From Candidatus Accumulibacter cognatus (GTDB taxonomy: Bacteria > Pseudomonadota > Gammaproteobacteria > Burkholderiales > Rhodocyclaceae), in contig CP058708.1 in assembly GCA_013414765.1 (NCBI GenBank), positions 310,001 through 374,000 of the forward strand: a stretch of 64,000 nucleotides of DNA. The letters are read 5' to 3'. The notes under the pieces were generated by a model, which saw nothing but the letters and a program-made list of their open reading frames with translations, was not told the DNA's origin and made no database searches. The translations under genes were made by a program, and so were the position numbers. Below are positions 55,729 through 64,000 of this stretch, in pieces. Every line of letters starts with the position of its first letter. The first letter of the stretch is position 1.

Positions 55729-57283
55729 GCTAGCAGCCTGTCGGACTTGGAGCCCGGGAAACCGACAAATTTTACTTTTCGGCATGAAAAAGGCCGGAAT
55801 TTGTCGATTTTCCGGCCTTTTTGAGGTTTTTTCCTCGTTTTTCTCTACTGCGGGCGCAACTTGGCCATGCGCTTCAAATTCCACGCCAGGCAGACCAGCG
55901 TCCATTCCCCGGTGACCTTCTGCCAACCCCGCAAGGAAAACTGGCGAAAGCCCATGACCGACTTGATGATGCCGAAGACCGGCTCGACGGTCTGCTTGCG
56001 CAACGCATAGAGCGCTCGCCCCGCTCTGGTCTTCAAACGATGCGACATGGCCTGCACGGGTGTCGCATGCTCCGGTAGCGCGGCCGGTTCGCTATGCCGC
56101 TCCCGCCAGTCAGGATGGTGCTCGTCGCGCGCCACCGCGATCAAGGGGACGATGCCGGCCGCCTCGCACGCCTTGATGTTCTTCTCGCTGTAGAAGCCCG
56201 TGTCGGCGATCATCCCGTGCACGGAACCCAGCCCATCGGCCTGCGCCTGGAGCGTCGCCAGCATCGGCTCGACCTGCTCCTTGTCGTTGGGGGCTTGCGT
56301 CACGCCGACCGCCACCACCAGCAGGGTCGCGGGATCAACCGCCGCCTGGGCGTTGTACGCCTGCTCGAAGCCGCCACCGGCCACCGGCATGATGCGCGAT
56401 TCTTCGTCGGTCAGATTGATCTGGTCACTGTCCCGTACGCCGGGCTCGGGGGCTTTGGGCACGCTGCCCCCCCACTTCCTGCCGGTCTCTTCTTCTTTCG
56501 CCTTGCGCCGCGCCCTCTTCTCGTCGTACTGCGCCTTCTCTCGCTGATCGCGCTCCTCGGCCCGCGCCGCAATCTTCGCCTTGGCCGCCGCCATCGCCAC
56601 CAGCCGATCTTCGCGGCGCTTGATTTCTTCCGGCAGGCTGACGCCGTCCGGAACCTCCGCCTGATCCGCCTGTTCGGCCAGCGCGAACAGTTCCTGCACC
56701 TCCGCCTTGAGTTGCGCTTCCAGCTTTTCGATGTGGCCGTGCGAAAGCGCACGGTGGCGGGAGGCGTTGGCCTGAATCTTCGTGCCGTCAAGACAGACAT
56801 TGCCCAGTTTGAGCAGCTTCATCTCCCGGGCCATCTCCAGAACCTGCACGAACAAGTCGCTCAGTTCCTCCAGAAAACGCCGGCGGAACGTCGCCAGGCT
56901 GTCGTGATCGGGATGGCTGCCGGCGGCAATGTAGCGAAAGGCGACCGAATCGTAGGTCGCCTGCTCCAGCCTGCGGCTGGAGAAAATACCCGTCGCGTAG
57001 CCATAGACCAGAATGGCCAGCAGCGTCGCCGGATGGTACGCCTTCGATCCCCGTCCAGCGTACTGCCGCGTCAGCTTCGACAAATCAAGCGAGTCGATCA
57101 CCTCCACAATGAATCGCGCCAAATGATCCTCGTTCAACCAATCGTCGAGTGACGGCGGCAGCAGGTAGTCGGTCTTGCGATCGGTGACGATGAAATGGGA
57201 CATGCCGGACCTCCGTTCCTGGAACGGCTATGATTGTAGCATATTCAGCGGGCGGCAAGGGTAAAGTCCGACAGGCTGCTAGC
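55729..57283 (-). mobile_element. IS1182-type insertion sequence
   Basis: Perfect 20-bp terminal inverted repeats GCTAGCAGCCTGTCGGACTT at 55729-55748 and, inverted, at 57264-57283. It is inserted in the 5' part of the ISKra4 transposase gene. No clear target duplication. A hairpin with TTTTT near 55795-55840 lies downstream of the transposase gene. Confidence 0.9.
55845..57203 (-). CDS. IS1182/IS5-type transposase
   Basis: 452 residues, intact. The N-terminal DUF772-type domain includes YLLPPSLDDWLNEDHLARFI and AYHPATLLAILVYGYATGIF. The first catalytic Asp is in VCLDGTKIQANAS, a charged coiled insertion spans about 165-245, the second Asp is in GMIADTGFYSEKN, and Glu is in KQTVEPVFGIIKSVMGFRQF. 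Confidence 0.92.
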   Translation of the reverse strand: MSHFIVTDRKTDYLLPPSLDDWLNEDHLARFIVEVIDSLDLSKLTRQYAGRGSKAYHPATLLAILVYGYATGIFSSRRLEQATYDSVAFRYIAAGSHPDHDSLATFRRRFLEELSDLFVQVLEMAREMKLLKLGNVCLDGTKIQANASRHRALSHGHIEKLEAQLKAEVQELFALAEQADQAEVPDGVSLPEEIKRREDRLVAMAAAKAKIAARAEERDQREKAQYDEKRARRKAKEEETGRKWGGSVPKAPEPGVRDSDQINLTDEESRIMPVAGGGFEQAYNAQAAVDPATLLVVAVGVTQAPNDKEQVEPMLATLQAQADGLGSVHGMIADTGFYSEKNIKACEAAGIVPLIAVARDEHHPDWRERHSEPAALPEHATPVQAMSHRLKTRAGRALYALRKQTVEPVFGIIKSVMGFRQFSLRGWQKVTGEWTLVCLAWNLKRMAKLRPQ

Positions 57284-57299
57284 CACTGACCGCGACCAG

Positions 57300-57578
57300 A
57301 TGTTGTTGGAGCGTCTGAATCGTCATCCTACGTTGCGTGCCCGTATGGAAAGCTTGCTGGGCGTGGTGGAAGACGCTGCCGGAGACTTGGAGAAGGCGGA
57401 TGCAGCGGAACGTCGAGTGATCGAAGAACTCCGCCAGATGGGCAACGAAGCTCTGGCCGCCTGGGCGGAACGTGGAGTGGAGAAGAGTGTGGCAGTGGCA
57501 CGAGTGGAGCCTGATTTACGTTTGGCGGGTAAAAAAAACTCTATTGGCACACGACCTTCGGTAAAGTCGATGTGGTAG
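57300..57578 (+). CDS. ISKra4 transposase, N-terminal frame
   Basis: 92 codons (MLLERLNRHPTLRARMESLL onward, with AERRVIEELRQMGNEALAAW typical of ISKra4 proteins). Reading back across the IS1182 insertion, the frame continues a few codons to a possible TTG start at about 55709, so the insertion removed only the very start. The frame meets eight A at 57531-57538. The heptamer A-AAA-AAC (57533-57539) would shift ribosomes -1 into the second frame. Confidence 0.8.
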   Translation: MLLERLNRHPTLRARMESLLGVVEDAAGDLEKADAAERRVIEELRQMGNEALAAWAERGVEKSVAVARVEPDLRLAGKKNSIGTRPSVKSMW

Positions 57579-58579
57579 AGCCTCTGTGGCGGAATGGCAC
57601 ACGGATCGAGCGGCGTTTCAGCACCCGAGCGGGGATCAGTTGCCGGGGCAGTTCGCAGCCGTTGCAACGGGTGATGAGTGATTTTGGGGCAGATGCGGCT
57701 TTTGGGCGGGTGCCGGAAAAGCTGAAGGAACACTATGGGATCGAGATGCCGGTAAGCACGATTCAACGGATCACCGAACATCACGCGCCAATCATTTGCG
57801 AGCAAGAGGCCAAGCGGGAGATTGTGGCCGGGACGATGGCCGGAGTCACCTTTATCGGCGAGATGGATGGTTCGATGGTCCCGGTGGTGGAAATTTCTTC
57901 GGATGCCGAAGACAAACGCAAAGGGAAGCGTTTGGCCTGGAAAGAAGTTCGCCTGAGTCTCGTGCATCCGAAAGGCAGCGTCACCCCGATATTTGGTGGA
58001 AATTTTGCCGGTGGGGTCGAGGAAAGCGGGCGACAGTGGTGGCGTTGTGCGGCCAAAGCGGGGTTTGGCCCGGGGAGTTACCTGCATGCGGTGGGCGATG
58101 GCGCGTCGTGGATTGCCACGCAGGAGGAGATCCAATTCGGTGCGCAAGGAGCCTATTTGGTGGATTTCTTCCATCTCTGCGAGTACCTCGGCGAAGCGTC
58201 CAAGGTCTGCGCCGCCAATGATCCCCGAGCCTGGTTGGAAGAACAAAAAAGTCGGCTCAAGGCGAACCAATCCGGTGCTGTGCTGGAAGCGTTGGCACCG
58301 TTCGTAGAGACCAATAGCGACGACCCCGCCACCGCCTGTGACCGCTATATTCGTAACCGCCGGGATCAACTGGACTACCAAGGCGCGATCAAGCAGGGGC
58401 TACCCATTGGGTCGGGGGAAATCGAGAGCGCCCACCGCTACGTTATCCAGGAGCGGATCAAGCTTCCCGGTGCTTGGTGGTCACCAGATCATATCGAGAC
58501 CATGTTAGCCCTACGGCTTAACCGGGCCAACCGGGAATGGGACGCCTATTGGCGGGGTGTCGAAAAAGAAGCCGCATAA
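57572..58579 (+). CDS. ISKra4 transposase, catalytic frame
   Basis: 335 codons from the first start; the frame is open from 57533. DDE-type core: FIGEMDGSMVPVVE with the first Asp, LHAVGDGASWI with the second, and GLPIGSGEIESAHRYVIQER with the Glu. It would be joined to the upstream frame by -1 frameshifting as ...GKKLYWHTTFGKVDVVEP. Confidence 0.85.
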   Translation: MVEPLWRNGTRIERRFSTRAGISCRGSSQPLQRVMSDFGADAAFGRVPEKLKEHYGIEMPVSTIQRITEHHAPIICEQEAKREIVAGTMAGVTFIGEMDGSMVPVVEISSDAEDKRKGKRLAWKEVRLSLVHPKGSVTPIFGGNFAGGVEESGRQWWRCAAKAGFGPGSYLHAVGDGASWIATQEEIQFGAQGAYLVDFFHLCEYLGEASKVCAANDPRAWLEEQKSRLKANQSGAVLEALAPFVETNSDDPATACDRYIRNRRDQLDYQGAIKQGLPIGSGEIESAHRYVIQERIKLPGAWWSPDHIETMLALRLNRANREWDAYWRGVEKEAA

Positions 58580-58627
58580 AGGGGTCATCTCAACGACGCA
58601 TCACTTTGAATCACACCCCACCAATCT

Positions 58628-58922
58628 CCTCTCTCCCTCGCTGGGGGGAAGACGCATAGCCTTATACACAACTCATTCAGCATGAGCAAAAAAGCGATCT
58701 AAATCGTTGATTTTTAGATGAAACATGCTCAAACGAGCAGGTTTTTATGCAATTCGGTAACTTATTGTTTCATATCGATATTTATGATGTCAGATGAGTT
58801 GTGTATAAGGCTATGGGGAAGACGGGGTTTCCGAGCATCGCTCCCGTCGCTGCAGCCGGCCCGCGATGCAGGGCAAGCCGTGGAAGGGATCGGGGAAAGG
58901 GCAAAGTCATGATGACCGTTAC
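58628..58922 (+). repeat. Interspersed repeat, copy F, right fragment (split by a MITE)
   Basis: CCTCTCTCCCTCGCTGGGG, then after the MITE GGGGTTTCCGAGCATCGCTC, the decayed central stem CCGGCCCGCG/GGCAAGCCGTGG, and the right end GTCATGATGACCGTTA. Removing the ISKra4 element and the MITE restores one full-length copy that aligns with copy A. Confidence 0.8.
58655..58815. mobile_element. MITE, 161 bp
   Basis: Perfect 22-bp terminal inverted repeats starting CATAGCCTTATACACAACTC (58655-58676 and, inverted, 58794-58815). The target duplication GGGAAGACG is exact (58646-58654 and 58816-58824). The interior is AT-rich with no coding capacity. Confidence 0.92.
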
Positions 58923-58986
58923 CGTGAAAGCCCGCTTTCATCATCGGAGGCGATCGGATTACCCATCATGATGGCTTAGTCGTTTT

Positions 58987-59376
58987 TCAGTTCAGGTCGA
59001 CCGCATGGCGTTTGAGATCATCAAGGCCGACGATCAGCAGTGCAGCTTCGTTGGTGGCGTTAAGAACGACGCGCGGCGCCCTGCCGGCATGAAGGGCTTC
59101 ACGCCAGCGGGCGGCACAGAGGCACCAACGATCGCCGGGGCGCAGGCCGGGAAAGCCAAATTCGGGGCGTGGCGTCGACAGGTCATTGCCATGCGCTTTC
59201 GAGAATTCGAGGAATTCGGCAGTCAGCAGCACGCAAACGGTGTGACTGCCGAAATCTTCGTCGCTGGTGTTGCAGCAGCCATCCCGAAAAAATCCGGTCA
59301 TCGGCTTTTCGCTGCAGGACCCCAGTGGTCCACCGAGAACGTTGCGCTGGCCTCCGCCCATATCGCCGGGTTTCAT
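58987..59376 (-). CDS. DUF2237 family protein
   Basis: 129 residues, cytoplasmic, function unknown. The conserved family core is seen: RNVLGGPLGSCSEKPMTGFF, RDGCCNTSDEDFGSHTVCV, EFLEFSKAHGNDLSTP, FGFPGLRPGDRWCLCAARW. Several conserved Cys suggest metal or Fe-S interaction, but this is only inference. Its start overlaps the iscX stop by 4 nt, so it sits at the end of the isc operon. Confidence 0.85.
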   Translation of the reverse strand: MKPGDMGGGQRNVLGGPLGSCSEKPMTGFFRDGCCNTSDEDFGSHTVCVLLTAEFLEFSKAHGNDLSTPRPEFGFPGLRPGDRWCLCAARWREALHAGRAPRVVLNATNEAALLIVGLDDLKRHAVDLN

Positions 59377-59567
59377 GTCAACTCGTCGATCCAGGCTTGC
59401 TGGATCGCCTCGAGAATTTTCTCGCCACAGTGTCTGGAATCTTCGTCAAAACCGGGCAGGGCGAGCACCCAGTTCATCAGGTCGACGAAGTTGATCTTCA
59501 GTGGGTCGACCTCAGGATGCGCTTCCACGAGTTCGACAGCGATATCGTTGATGTCAGTCCATTTCAT
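59373..59567 (-). CDS. iscX: Fe-S cluster assembly regulator IscX
   Basis: 64 residues, acidic: [38 protein letters not shown]. IscX binds IscS and iron and modulates cluster formation. The start overlaps the fdx stop (ATGA). Confidence 0.95.
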   Translation of the reverse strand: MKWTDINDIAVELVEAHPEVDPLKINFVDLMNWVLALPGFDEDSRHCGEKILEAIQQAWIDELT

Positions 59568-59905
59568 CGATGCCCCTCCTTGGTCATGTTGATCGAGTAA
59601 CGCGGGATCTCAATCACCAGCAACGCTGTATTGACGATCACCTGACACGACAGGCGGGAATTCGGTTCGAGACCCCAAGCCTTGTCGAGCAAGTCGTCCT
59701 CGACCTCGTCGGAAGGGTCGAGGTCGGCGAAGCCTTCACGCACGATGACATGGCAGGTGGTGCAGGCACACGACATCTCACAGGCGTGCTCGATGGCAAT
59801 GCCGTTTTCGAGCAGGTTTTGGCAGAGCGACTCGCCCTGCCTAGCGTCGATCACTGCTCCGTCTGGACAGAGTTCGATGTGTGGTAGAACGATGACCTGG
59901 GTCAT
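59564..59905 (-). CDS. fdx: ISC-type 2Fe-2S ferredoxin
   Basis: 113 residues. Cluster ligands C-x5-C-x2-C in [16 protein letters not shown] and the fourth Cys in [10 protein letters not shown]. It donates electrons during Fe-S assembly. It overlaps hscA by 4 nt upstream and iscX by 4 nt downstream. Confidence 0.96.
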   Translation of the reverse strand: MTQVIVLPHIELCPDGAVIDARQGESLCQNLLENGIAIEHACEMSCACTTCHVIVREGFADLDPSDEVEDDLLDKAWGLEPNSRLSCQVIVNTALLVIEIPRYSINMTKEGHR

Positions 59906-61803
59906 ACGGTCTCCCCCGTACTTGCCCCGCCGGACCCACCATCCAGATCGTTGATGTTGCGGCCGGTGAAAGCCTGCCGGATCGATTTGTCCATGCGTCT
60001 CGCAGCGAAATTCTGAGTATCGGCTTCGAGTTCGTCGATCGCCAGCATGATCTGACGTCGCTTGTCACCGCGTACCGCCGCCTGCAACCTAGCGATGTCG
60101 AGGTCGATGCGAGCCCGTTCGTCGGCGCTCAGCAGATCCCCGTCGCGAGCCAGCGCCGAGCTGACTGCCTGGACCAATCGTTCGGCATCGACCTGCGTTT
60201 CCTTGAGCGCACGTTGCAGCGCGTCGTCTCTGACGTGCACCAGAGAGTCCTTGAGCATGCCGGCAATTTCGTCGTCGGACAGTCCGTACGAGGGCTTGAC
60301 GACGATGCTCGCAGCAACGCCAGAAGTCTTTTCACGGGCGGTCACCGCCAGCAGGCCATCAGCGTCGACCTGAAAAGTGACGCGGATGCGGGCAGCGCCA
60401 GCGACCATCGGAGGAATGCCACGCAACTCGAAGCGCGCCAGCGAACGGCAATCGCTGACCAACTCGCGCTCGCCCTGTACGACATGCAGGGCGAGCGCCG
60501 TCTGGCCGTCGCGAAAGGTTGTGAATTCCTGCGCGCGCGCCGTCGGAATCGTCGAATTACGGGGAACGATCTTCTCGACCAGACCGCCCATGGTTTCGAG
60601 ACCCAGCGACAAGGGGATCACATCGAGCAGCAGCCAGTCATCGCCGGCCAGGCCGTTGCCAGCCAGCAGGTTGGCCTGTTTGGCCGCTCCGATGGCGACG
60701 ACCTTGTCGGGATCGAGATTGTTCAGCGGATCCTGACGGAAAAAGTCACCAACGGCGCGCTGCACCTGCGGCATGCGCGTGGCGCCACCGACCATCACCA
60801 CGCCCTTGACTTCGGCAACCGACAGACCGGCATCGCGTAACGCCTTCTTCACTGGTTGCATGGTCTTGGCTACCAGTGTCTGGGTGATTTCGGCAAAGAT
60901 TTCGGTGGTCAGTGTCAGGTCGATCTGCTCACCACTGTTCAGATGCGCGTTGATCTGGGCAACGCCGTGAAAGGTCAGGTATTCCTTGGCCTCGCGAGCG
61001 CGTGTCAGGAGCATCCGGGCATCTTCGACCGACAGGGGTCTGAGCCCGGCGGTTTCGAGGATCCAGCAGAAGATGCGATGGTCGAAATCATCACCACCCA
61101 GTGCCGAGTCGCCACCGGTTGCCAGCACCTCGAAGATGCCGCGCGACAGTCTGAGGATCGAGATATCGAAAGTGCCACCGCCGAGGTCATAGACGGCATA
61201 GACGCCTTCGGCAGCGTTGTCGAGACCGTAGGCAATCGCTGCTGCGGTCGGCTCGTTGAGCAGGCGCAGCACCGGGAGTTCTGCCAGCCTAGCAGCATCC
61301 TTGGTGGCCTGTCGCTGCGCATCGTCGAAGTAGGCGGGAACGGTGATCACCGCACCGAGCAGTACGCCCCCCAGCGATGCTTCGGCACGCCGACGCAGGG
61401 TGCGCAGGATCTCGGCCGAGACTTCGACCGGGCTTTTCAGCCCGGCAGCGGTGTGCAATCGCAACATTCCAGGAGCATCGTCAAACAGGTAGGGCATGCC
61501 TTCGCGGTTGGCAATGTCCTGCAAGCCGCGGCCCATGAAGCGTTTGACCGAGACGATGGTGTTGCGCGGATCAAGGGCCTGTTTCGCTTGCGCTTCGTAA
61601 CCGACCTCGCTATGTCCGTCGGGCAGGTAGCGTACCACCGAGGGCAGCAGGGGACGCCCCAGTTCGTCGCCGAGAACGGCCGCCAGGCCACTGCGGACCG
61701 TTGCGACCAGTGAGTTGGTCGTGCCGAGGTCGATGCCGATCACCAGCCGGTGCTGGTGCGGCGCCGTGGACTCGCCTGGTTCTGCAATCTGTAACAATGC
61801 CAT
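59902..61803 (-). CDS. hscA: Fe-S assembly chaperone HscA (Hsp70)
   Basis: 633 residues. The ATPase domain has [56 protein letters not shown] and [16 protein letters not shown]. The substrate-binding domain has [20 protein letters not shown]. It releases the cluster from IscU to acceptors together with HscB. It lies 51 nt after hscB. Confidence 0.97.
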   Translation of the reverse strand: MALLQIAEPGESTAPHQHRLVIGIDLGTTNSLVATVRSGLAAVLGDELGRPLLPSVVRYLPDGHSEVGYEAQAKQALDPRNTIVSVKRFMGRGLQDIANREGMPYLFDDAPGMLRLHTAAGLKSPVEVSAEILRTLRRRAEASLGGVLLGAVITVPAYFDDAQRQATKDAARLAELPVLRLLNEPTAAAIAYGLDNAAEGVYAVYDLGGGTFDISILRLSRGIFEVLATGGDSALGGDDFDHRIFCWILETAGLRPLSVEDARMLLTRAREAKEYLTFHGVAQINAHLNSGEQIDLTLTTEIFAEITQTLVAKTMQPVKKALRDAGLSVAEVKGVVMVGGATRMPQVQRAVGDFFRQDPLNNLDPDKVVAIGAAKQANLLAGNGLAGDDWLLLDVIPLSLGLETMGGLVEKIVPRNSTIPTARAQEFTTFRDGQTALALHVVQGERELVSDCRSLARFELRGIPPMVAGAARIRVTFQVDADGLLAVTAREKTSGVAASIVVKPSYGLSDDEIAGMLKDSLVHVRDDALQRALKETQVDAERLVQAVSSALARDGDLLSADERARIDLDIARLQAAVRGDKRRQIMLAIDELEADTQNFAARRMDKSIRQAFTGRNINDLDGGSGGASTGETV

Positions 61804-61854
61804 GAAGAAGTTCCTGGTACTTGTGGCGGGTAGTTCGGCGCAGTGGATTGGTTG

Positions 61855-62382
61855 CTATTCTTCGCAGGCCGCCATCGCTTCGTCGATCTCGGCGAGCAGC
61901 TTCTCCAGGAACATCAGTCGCCGCACACGGTCTGCGGTCTGTTCCAGGTCATGCCGATCGTCGAGCAGGACAGCGATTTCCTCGTAGCGTTCGCGCATGT
62001 CACGCTGCAGACGATGGTACAAATGCTCAAGTTCGTGGTATTCGCCAGCGGCACGCGCTTCGGCAGCTGCCTCGCGCCATTCCATCTGCTCGATCAGGAA
62101 ATCTGCCGGCATCAGGGTATTGTTGTCGCTGCCGATATCGTGCGCAGCCAGATGCAGCAAATATTTCGCCCGTGTCAGGGGTTTCTTGAGCGTCTGGTAG
62201 GCTTCATTGATCCGCGTCGCCCACTGCAGCGAAAGCCGTCGTTCAGCCTCGCCGGCACTTGCAAAGCGGTCGGGATGCAACTTGGACTGGATTTCTCGGT
62301 AGCGATGGTCGAGCAGCGCTGCGTTCAGCCGAAAGGCGACCGGCAACTCGAAGAGGGTGAAGTGATCGGCGTTGAATTCCAT
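61855..62382 (-). CDS. hscB: Fe-S assembly co-chaperone HscB
   Basis: 175 residues. The J-domain (DHRYREIQSKLHPDRFASAG contains the HPD triad) is followed by a C-terminal IscU-binding helical domain. The ATG giving MEFNADHFTLFELPVAFRLN is chosen; an in-frame GTG eight codons upstream is possible. Confidence 0.95.
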   Translation of the reverse strand: MEFNADHFTLFELPVAFRLNAALLDHRYREIQSKLHPDRFASAGEAERRLSLQWATRINEAYQTLKKPLTRAKYLLHLAAHDIGSDNNTLMPADFLIEQMEWREAAAEARAAGEYHELEHLYHRLQRDMRERYEEIAVLLDDRHDLEQTADRVRRLMFLEKLLAEIDEAMAACEE

Positions 62383-62481
62383 TTGTTCCCAGCAGCACAG
62401 CTTCACTCAGCTCGGAGTGGTATACGCGACTTTCGCCTGCACCAACCTGCCTGTCGCTCCCCCTCCCATCTTATCTGCGAA

Positions 62482-62805
62482 TTACACGTTGAAACTTTCG
62501 CCGCAGCCGCAAGCGTCCTTGACGTTCGGGTTGTTGAAGCGGAATCCTTCGTTCAGGCCCTCTCGCGCGTAGTCGAGTTCGGTCCCGTCAAGATAGGGAA
62601 GGCTTTTTGGGTCGATCAGAACCTTGACGCCGTACGATTCAAACTCGATGTCATCCGGTCGCGCGTTATCAGCGAATTCGAGCTTATAGGCCATCCCGGA
62701 GCAGCCGCTGGTGCGCACGCCGAGGCGCAGCCCGATGCCTTTGCCGCGCTTGACCATGAAATTAGCAACGTGGCGGGCGGCCCTTTCAGAAAGCGTCACT
62801 GCCAT
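62482..62805 (-). CDS. iscA: Iron-sulfur carrier IscA
   Basis: 107 residues, A-type carrier. The three cluster Cys are in [15 protein letters not shown] and the C-terminal [12 protein letters not shown] 27-nt gap to iscU and a 99-nt gap to hscB. Confidence 0.96.
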   Translation of the reverse strand: MAVTLSERAARHVANFMVKRGKGIGLRLGVRTSGCSGMAYKLEFADNARPDDIEFESYGVKVLIDPKSLPYLDGTELDYAREGLNEGFRFNNPNVKDACGCGESFNV

Positions 62806-62832
62806 GCAAAAACCTCCTGCTGTACTGGTCTG

Positions 62833-63228
62833 TTAAGCCGGGAACTGCTCGCCATGCTTTTTCTTGTAATCAGCCACCGCCGCCTTGATCGCATCCTCTG
62901 CAAGTATCGAGCAGTGGATCTTGACCGGTGGCAGAGCCAGTTCGTCGGCAATCTGAGTGTTCTTGATGTCCAGTGCCTGATCGATGGTCTTGCCCTTGAC
63001 CCATTCGGTCACCAGCGAAGAAGAAGCAATCGCCGAACCGCAGCCGTAAGTCTTGAACTTGGCGTCTTCGATGACACCGCCCTTGCCAACCTTGATCTGC
63101 AGCTTCATCACGTCACCGCAGGCGGGCGCACCGACCATGCCGGTGGCCACGCCCTCCTCTTCCTTGCCGAACGATCCGACGTTACGCGGATTTTCGTAGT
63201 GATCCAGAACCTTGACACTATACGACAT
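62833..63228 (-). CDS. iscU: Iron-sulfur scaffold IscU
   Basis: 131 residues. The three ligand Cys are in VGAPACGDVMKLQ, KTYGCGSAIASSS and ALPPVKIHCSILAEDA (the LPPVK motif is bound by HscA). It lies 28 nt after iscS. Confidence 0.97.
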   Translation of the reverse strand: MSYSVKVLDHYENPRNVGSFGKEEEGVATGMVGAPACGDVMKLQIKVGKGGVIEDAKFKTYGCGSAIASSSLVTEWVKGKTIDQALDIKNTQIADELALPPVKIHCSILAEDAIKAAVADYKKKHGEQFPA

Positions 63229-63256
63229 GCTGTTTCTCCTTCAATACATTCATTCA

Positions 63257-64000
63257 TCAATGAGCGGCCCACTGGACCGTACTGAGGTCGACTCCGTCCT
63301 GAACCATTTCCCACAGTGGCGAGAGTTCGCGCAATCTGCCGATCTTCTCGTGCAGGAGCTTGATCGCGTAGTCGACGTCCTCCTCGCTGGTGAAACGGCC
63401 AAGCGTGAACCGGATCGAACTGTGCGCGAGTTCGTCATCGCGACCGAGCGCTCGCAGGACATATGACGGTTCGAGAGAGGCAGAAGTACATGCCGACCCG
63501 GACGACACGGCGAGATCCTTGATCGCCATCAGCAACGATTCGCCTTCGACGTAGGCGAAGCTGATGTTCAGGTTGTGCGGCACCCGGCGCTCCATGTCGC
63601 CATTGACATAGACATGCTCAATGTCCGACAGACCTTTGAGCAGGCGATCACGCAGCATACGGATGCGCTCGTTCTCTGCACCCATCTCCAGGCGTGCCAG
63701 GCGAAAAGCCTCACCCATGCCGACGATCTGATGCGTTGCCAGGGTCCCGGAGCGGAAACCACGCTCGTGGCCACCGCCATGCATCTGCGCGTTCAAGCGA
63801 ACGCGCGGTTTGCGCCGCACGTACAAGGCGCCGATCCCTTTCGGGCCGTAGGTCTTGTGCGCCGAGAAGCTCATCAGATCGACCTTGAGCGCCGCGAGAT
63901 CGATTGCCACTTTGCCGGTCGCCTGCGCCGCATCGACATGCAAGATGATTCCCCTGCTGCGGCAGATCTCGCCAATCTCGCTGATCGGCTGGATGACGCC
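63257..64000 (-). CDS. iscS: Cysteine desulfurase IscS (C-terminal 248 codons; 5' end off right edge)
   Basis: PLP enzyme that supplies sulfur to IscU. In frame to the window edge: [23 protein letters not shown]-lysine motif [19 protein letters not shown], the catalytic-loop Cys in [20 protein letters not shown], and [20 protein letters not shown]. iscR and the operon promoter lie outside the window. Confidence 0.96.
   Translation of the reverse strand, partial: GVIQPISEIGEICRSRGIILHVDAAQATGKVAIDLAALKVDLMSFSAHKTYGPKGIGALYVRRKPRVRLNAQMHGGGHERGFRSGTLATHQIVGMGEAFRLARLEMGAENERIRMLRDRLLKGLSDIEHVYVNGDMERRVPHNLNISFAYVEGESLLMAIKDLAVSSGSACTSASLEPSYVLRALGRDDELAHSSIRFTLGRFTSEEDVDYAIKLLHEKIGRLRELSPLWEMVQDGVDLSTVQWAAH

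Larger units (their letters stand above)
53885..58618 (+). mobile_element. ISKra4-type insertion sequence, interrupted by two other IS
   Basis: The terminal inverted repeats start GGGTGTGATTCAAAGTGATG at the left end (split by IS66: 53885-53899, then 55680 on), with the perfect complement at 58598-58618. The 9-bp target duplication is CACCAATCT (53876-53884 and 58619-58627). Without the inserted IS66 and IS1182 elements it would be about 1.4 kb. Confidence 0.88.

Noticed and set aside
61843-63285. A 480-codon plus-strand frame across hscB, iscA and iscU
   Set aside because: It is antisense to three well-recognised isc genes.

Overview
The window is GC-rich chromosomal DNA from a Gram-negative betaproteobacterium. 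The gene content (GTP-type PEP carboxykinase, NADP-type malic enzyme, PilSR, an iscS-iscU-iscA-hscB-hscA-fdx-iscX operon, MSHA-type pilus genes, a full kdp operon) and the load of insertion sequences and interspersed repeats fit the Rhodocyclales, and a Candidatus Accumulibacter-like genome is my best guess. That is an inference from gene content; no 16S or marker alignment was possible.

Layout. 1-4.3 kb: central carbon metabolism, with maeB (cut by the left edge) divergent from pckG, then an aminotransferase. 4.4-8.2 kb: minus-strand operon PP0621-like/pilS/pilR/ampD, with an IS4-family element (8225-9420) inserted just upstream. 9.5-15.5 kb: tRNA-Pro, ispB, a THUMP-domain RNA methylase, hemJ, an NAD-dependent epimerase, then a plus-strand pair (ferredoxin-type reductase and a degenerate EAL-HDOD protein). 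15.6-17.7 kb: a two-gene operon with a CYTH-like (triphosphate-tunnel-like) protein and a FUSC-family membrane protein that has a potassium-channel-like N-terminus. 18.2-26.8 kb: secreted cyclophilin, radical-SAM/Sir2 pair, CPA2 antiporter, NlpC/P60 lipoprotein, succinate-semialdehyde dehydrogenase, SulP permease. 27.2-35.3 kb: kdpFABCDE. 35.4-37.4 kb: dihydrouridine synthase, TrmB-like methyltransferase, tRNA-Gly. 37.5-38.6 kb: IS630 element. 38.7-44.1 kb: LplT-PlsC fusion, acyl-CoA ligase, pyruvate kinase. 44.5-44.9 kb: a collagen-like protein. 45.2-51.7 kb: seven-gene MSHA (type IV pilus-like) assembly operon from mshI to mshN. 51.9-58.9 kb: mobile-element zone. 59-64 kb: DUF2237 gene and isc operon, with iscS cut by the right edge.

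The most unusual feature is an interspersed repeat family with six copies here (22677, 31819, 36383, 44344, 45011 and the split copy 53850/58628). One end starts near TTAATGTGAAAG and carries a GTCGC/GCGAC hairpin. The other end carries a hairpin built on AACGGTCATGAC and GTCATGACCGTT. A central stem-loop differs in sequence between copies while its pairing is kept in the better-preserved ones. The copies lie between genes, and four of them supply the stop codon, or the last codons, of a neighbouring gene.

One repeat copy has been invaded repeatedly. A 161-bp MITE with 22-bp terminal inverted repeats sits in it, and so does an ISKra4-type element (53885-58618, with 9-bp target duplications). 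The ISKra4 element was itself hit by an IS66 element (8-bp duplication) and an IS1182-type element. The order of events can be read from the sequence.

Functionally the window combines housekeeping pathways (Fe-S assembly, isoprenoid chain, haem, tRNA modification, glycolysis/gluconeogenesis), ion homeostasis (Kdp, CPA2 antiporter, SulP), surface and pilus functions (PilSR, Msh), and accessory genes of uncertain role.
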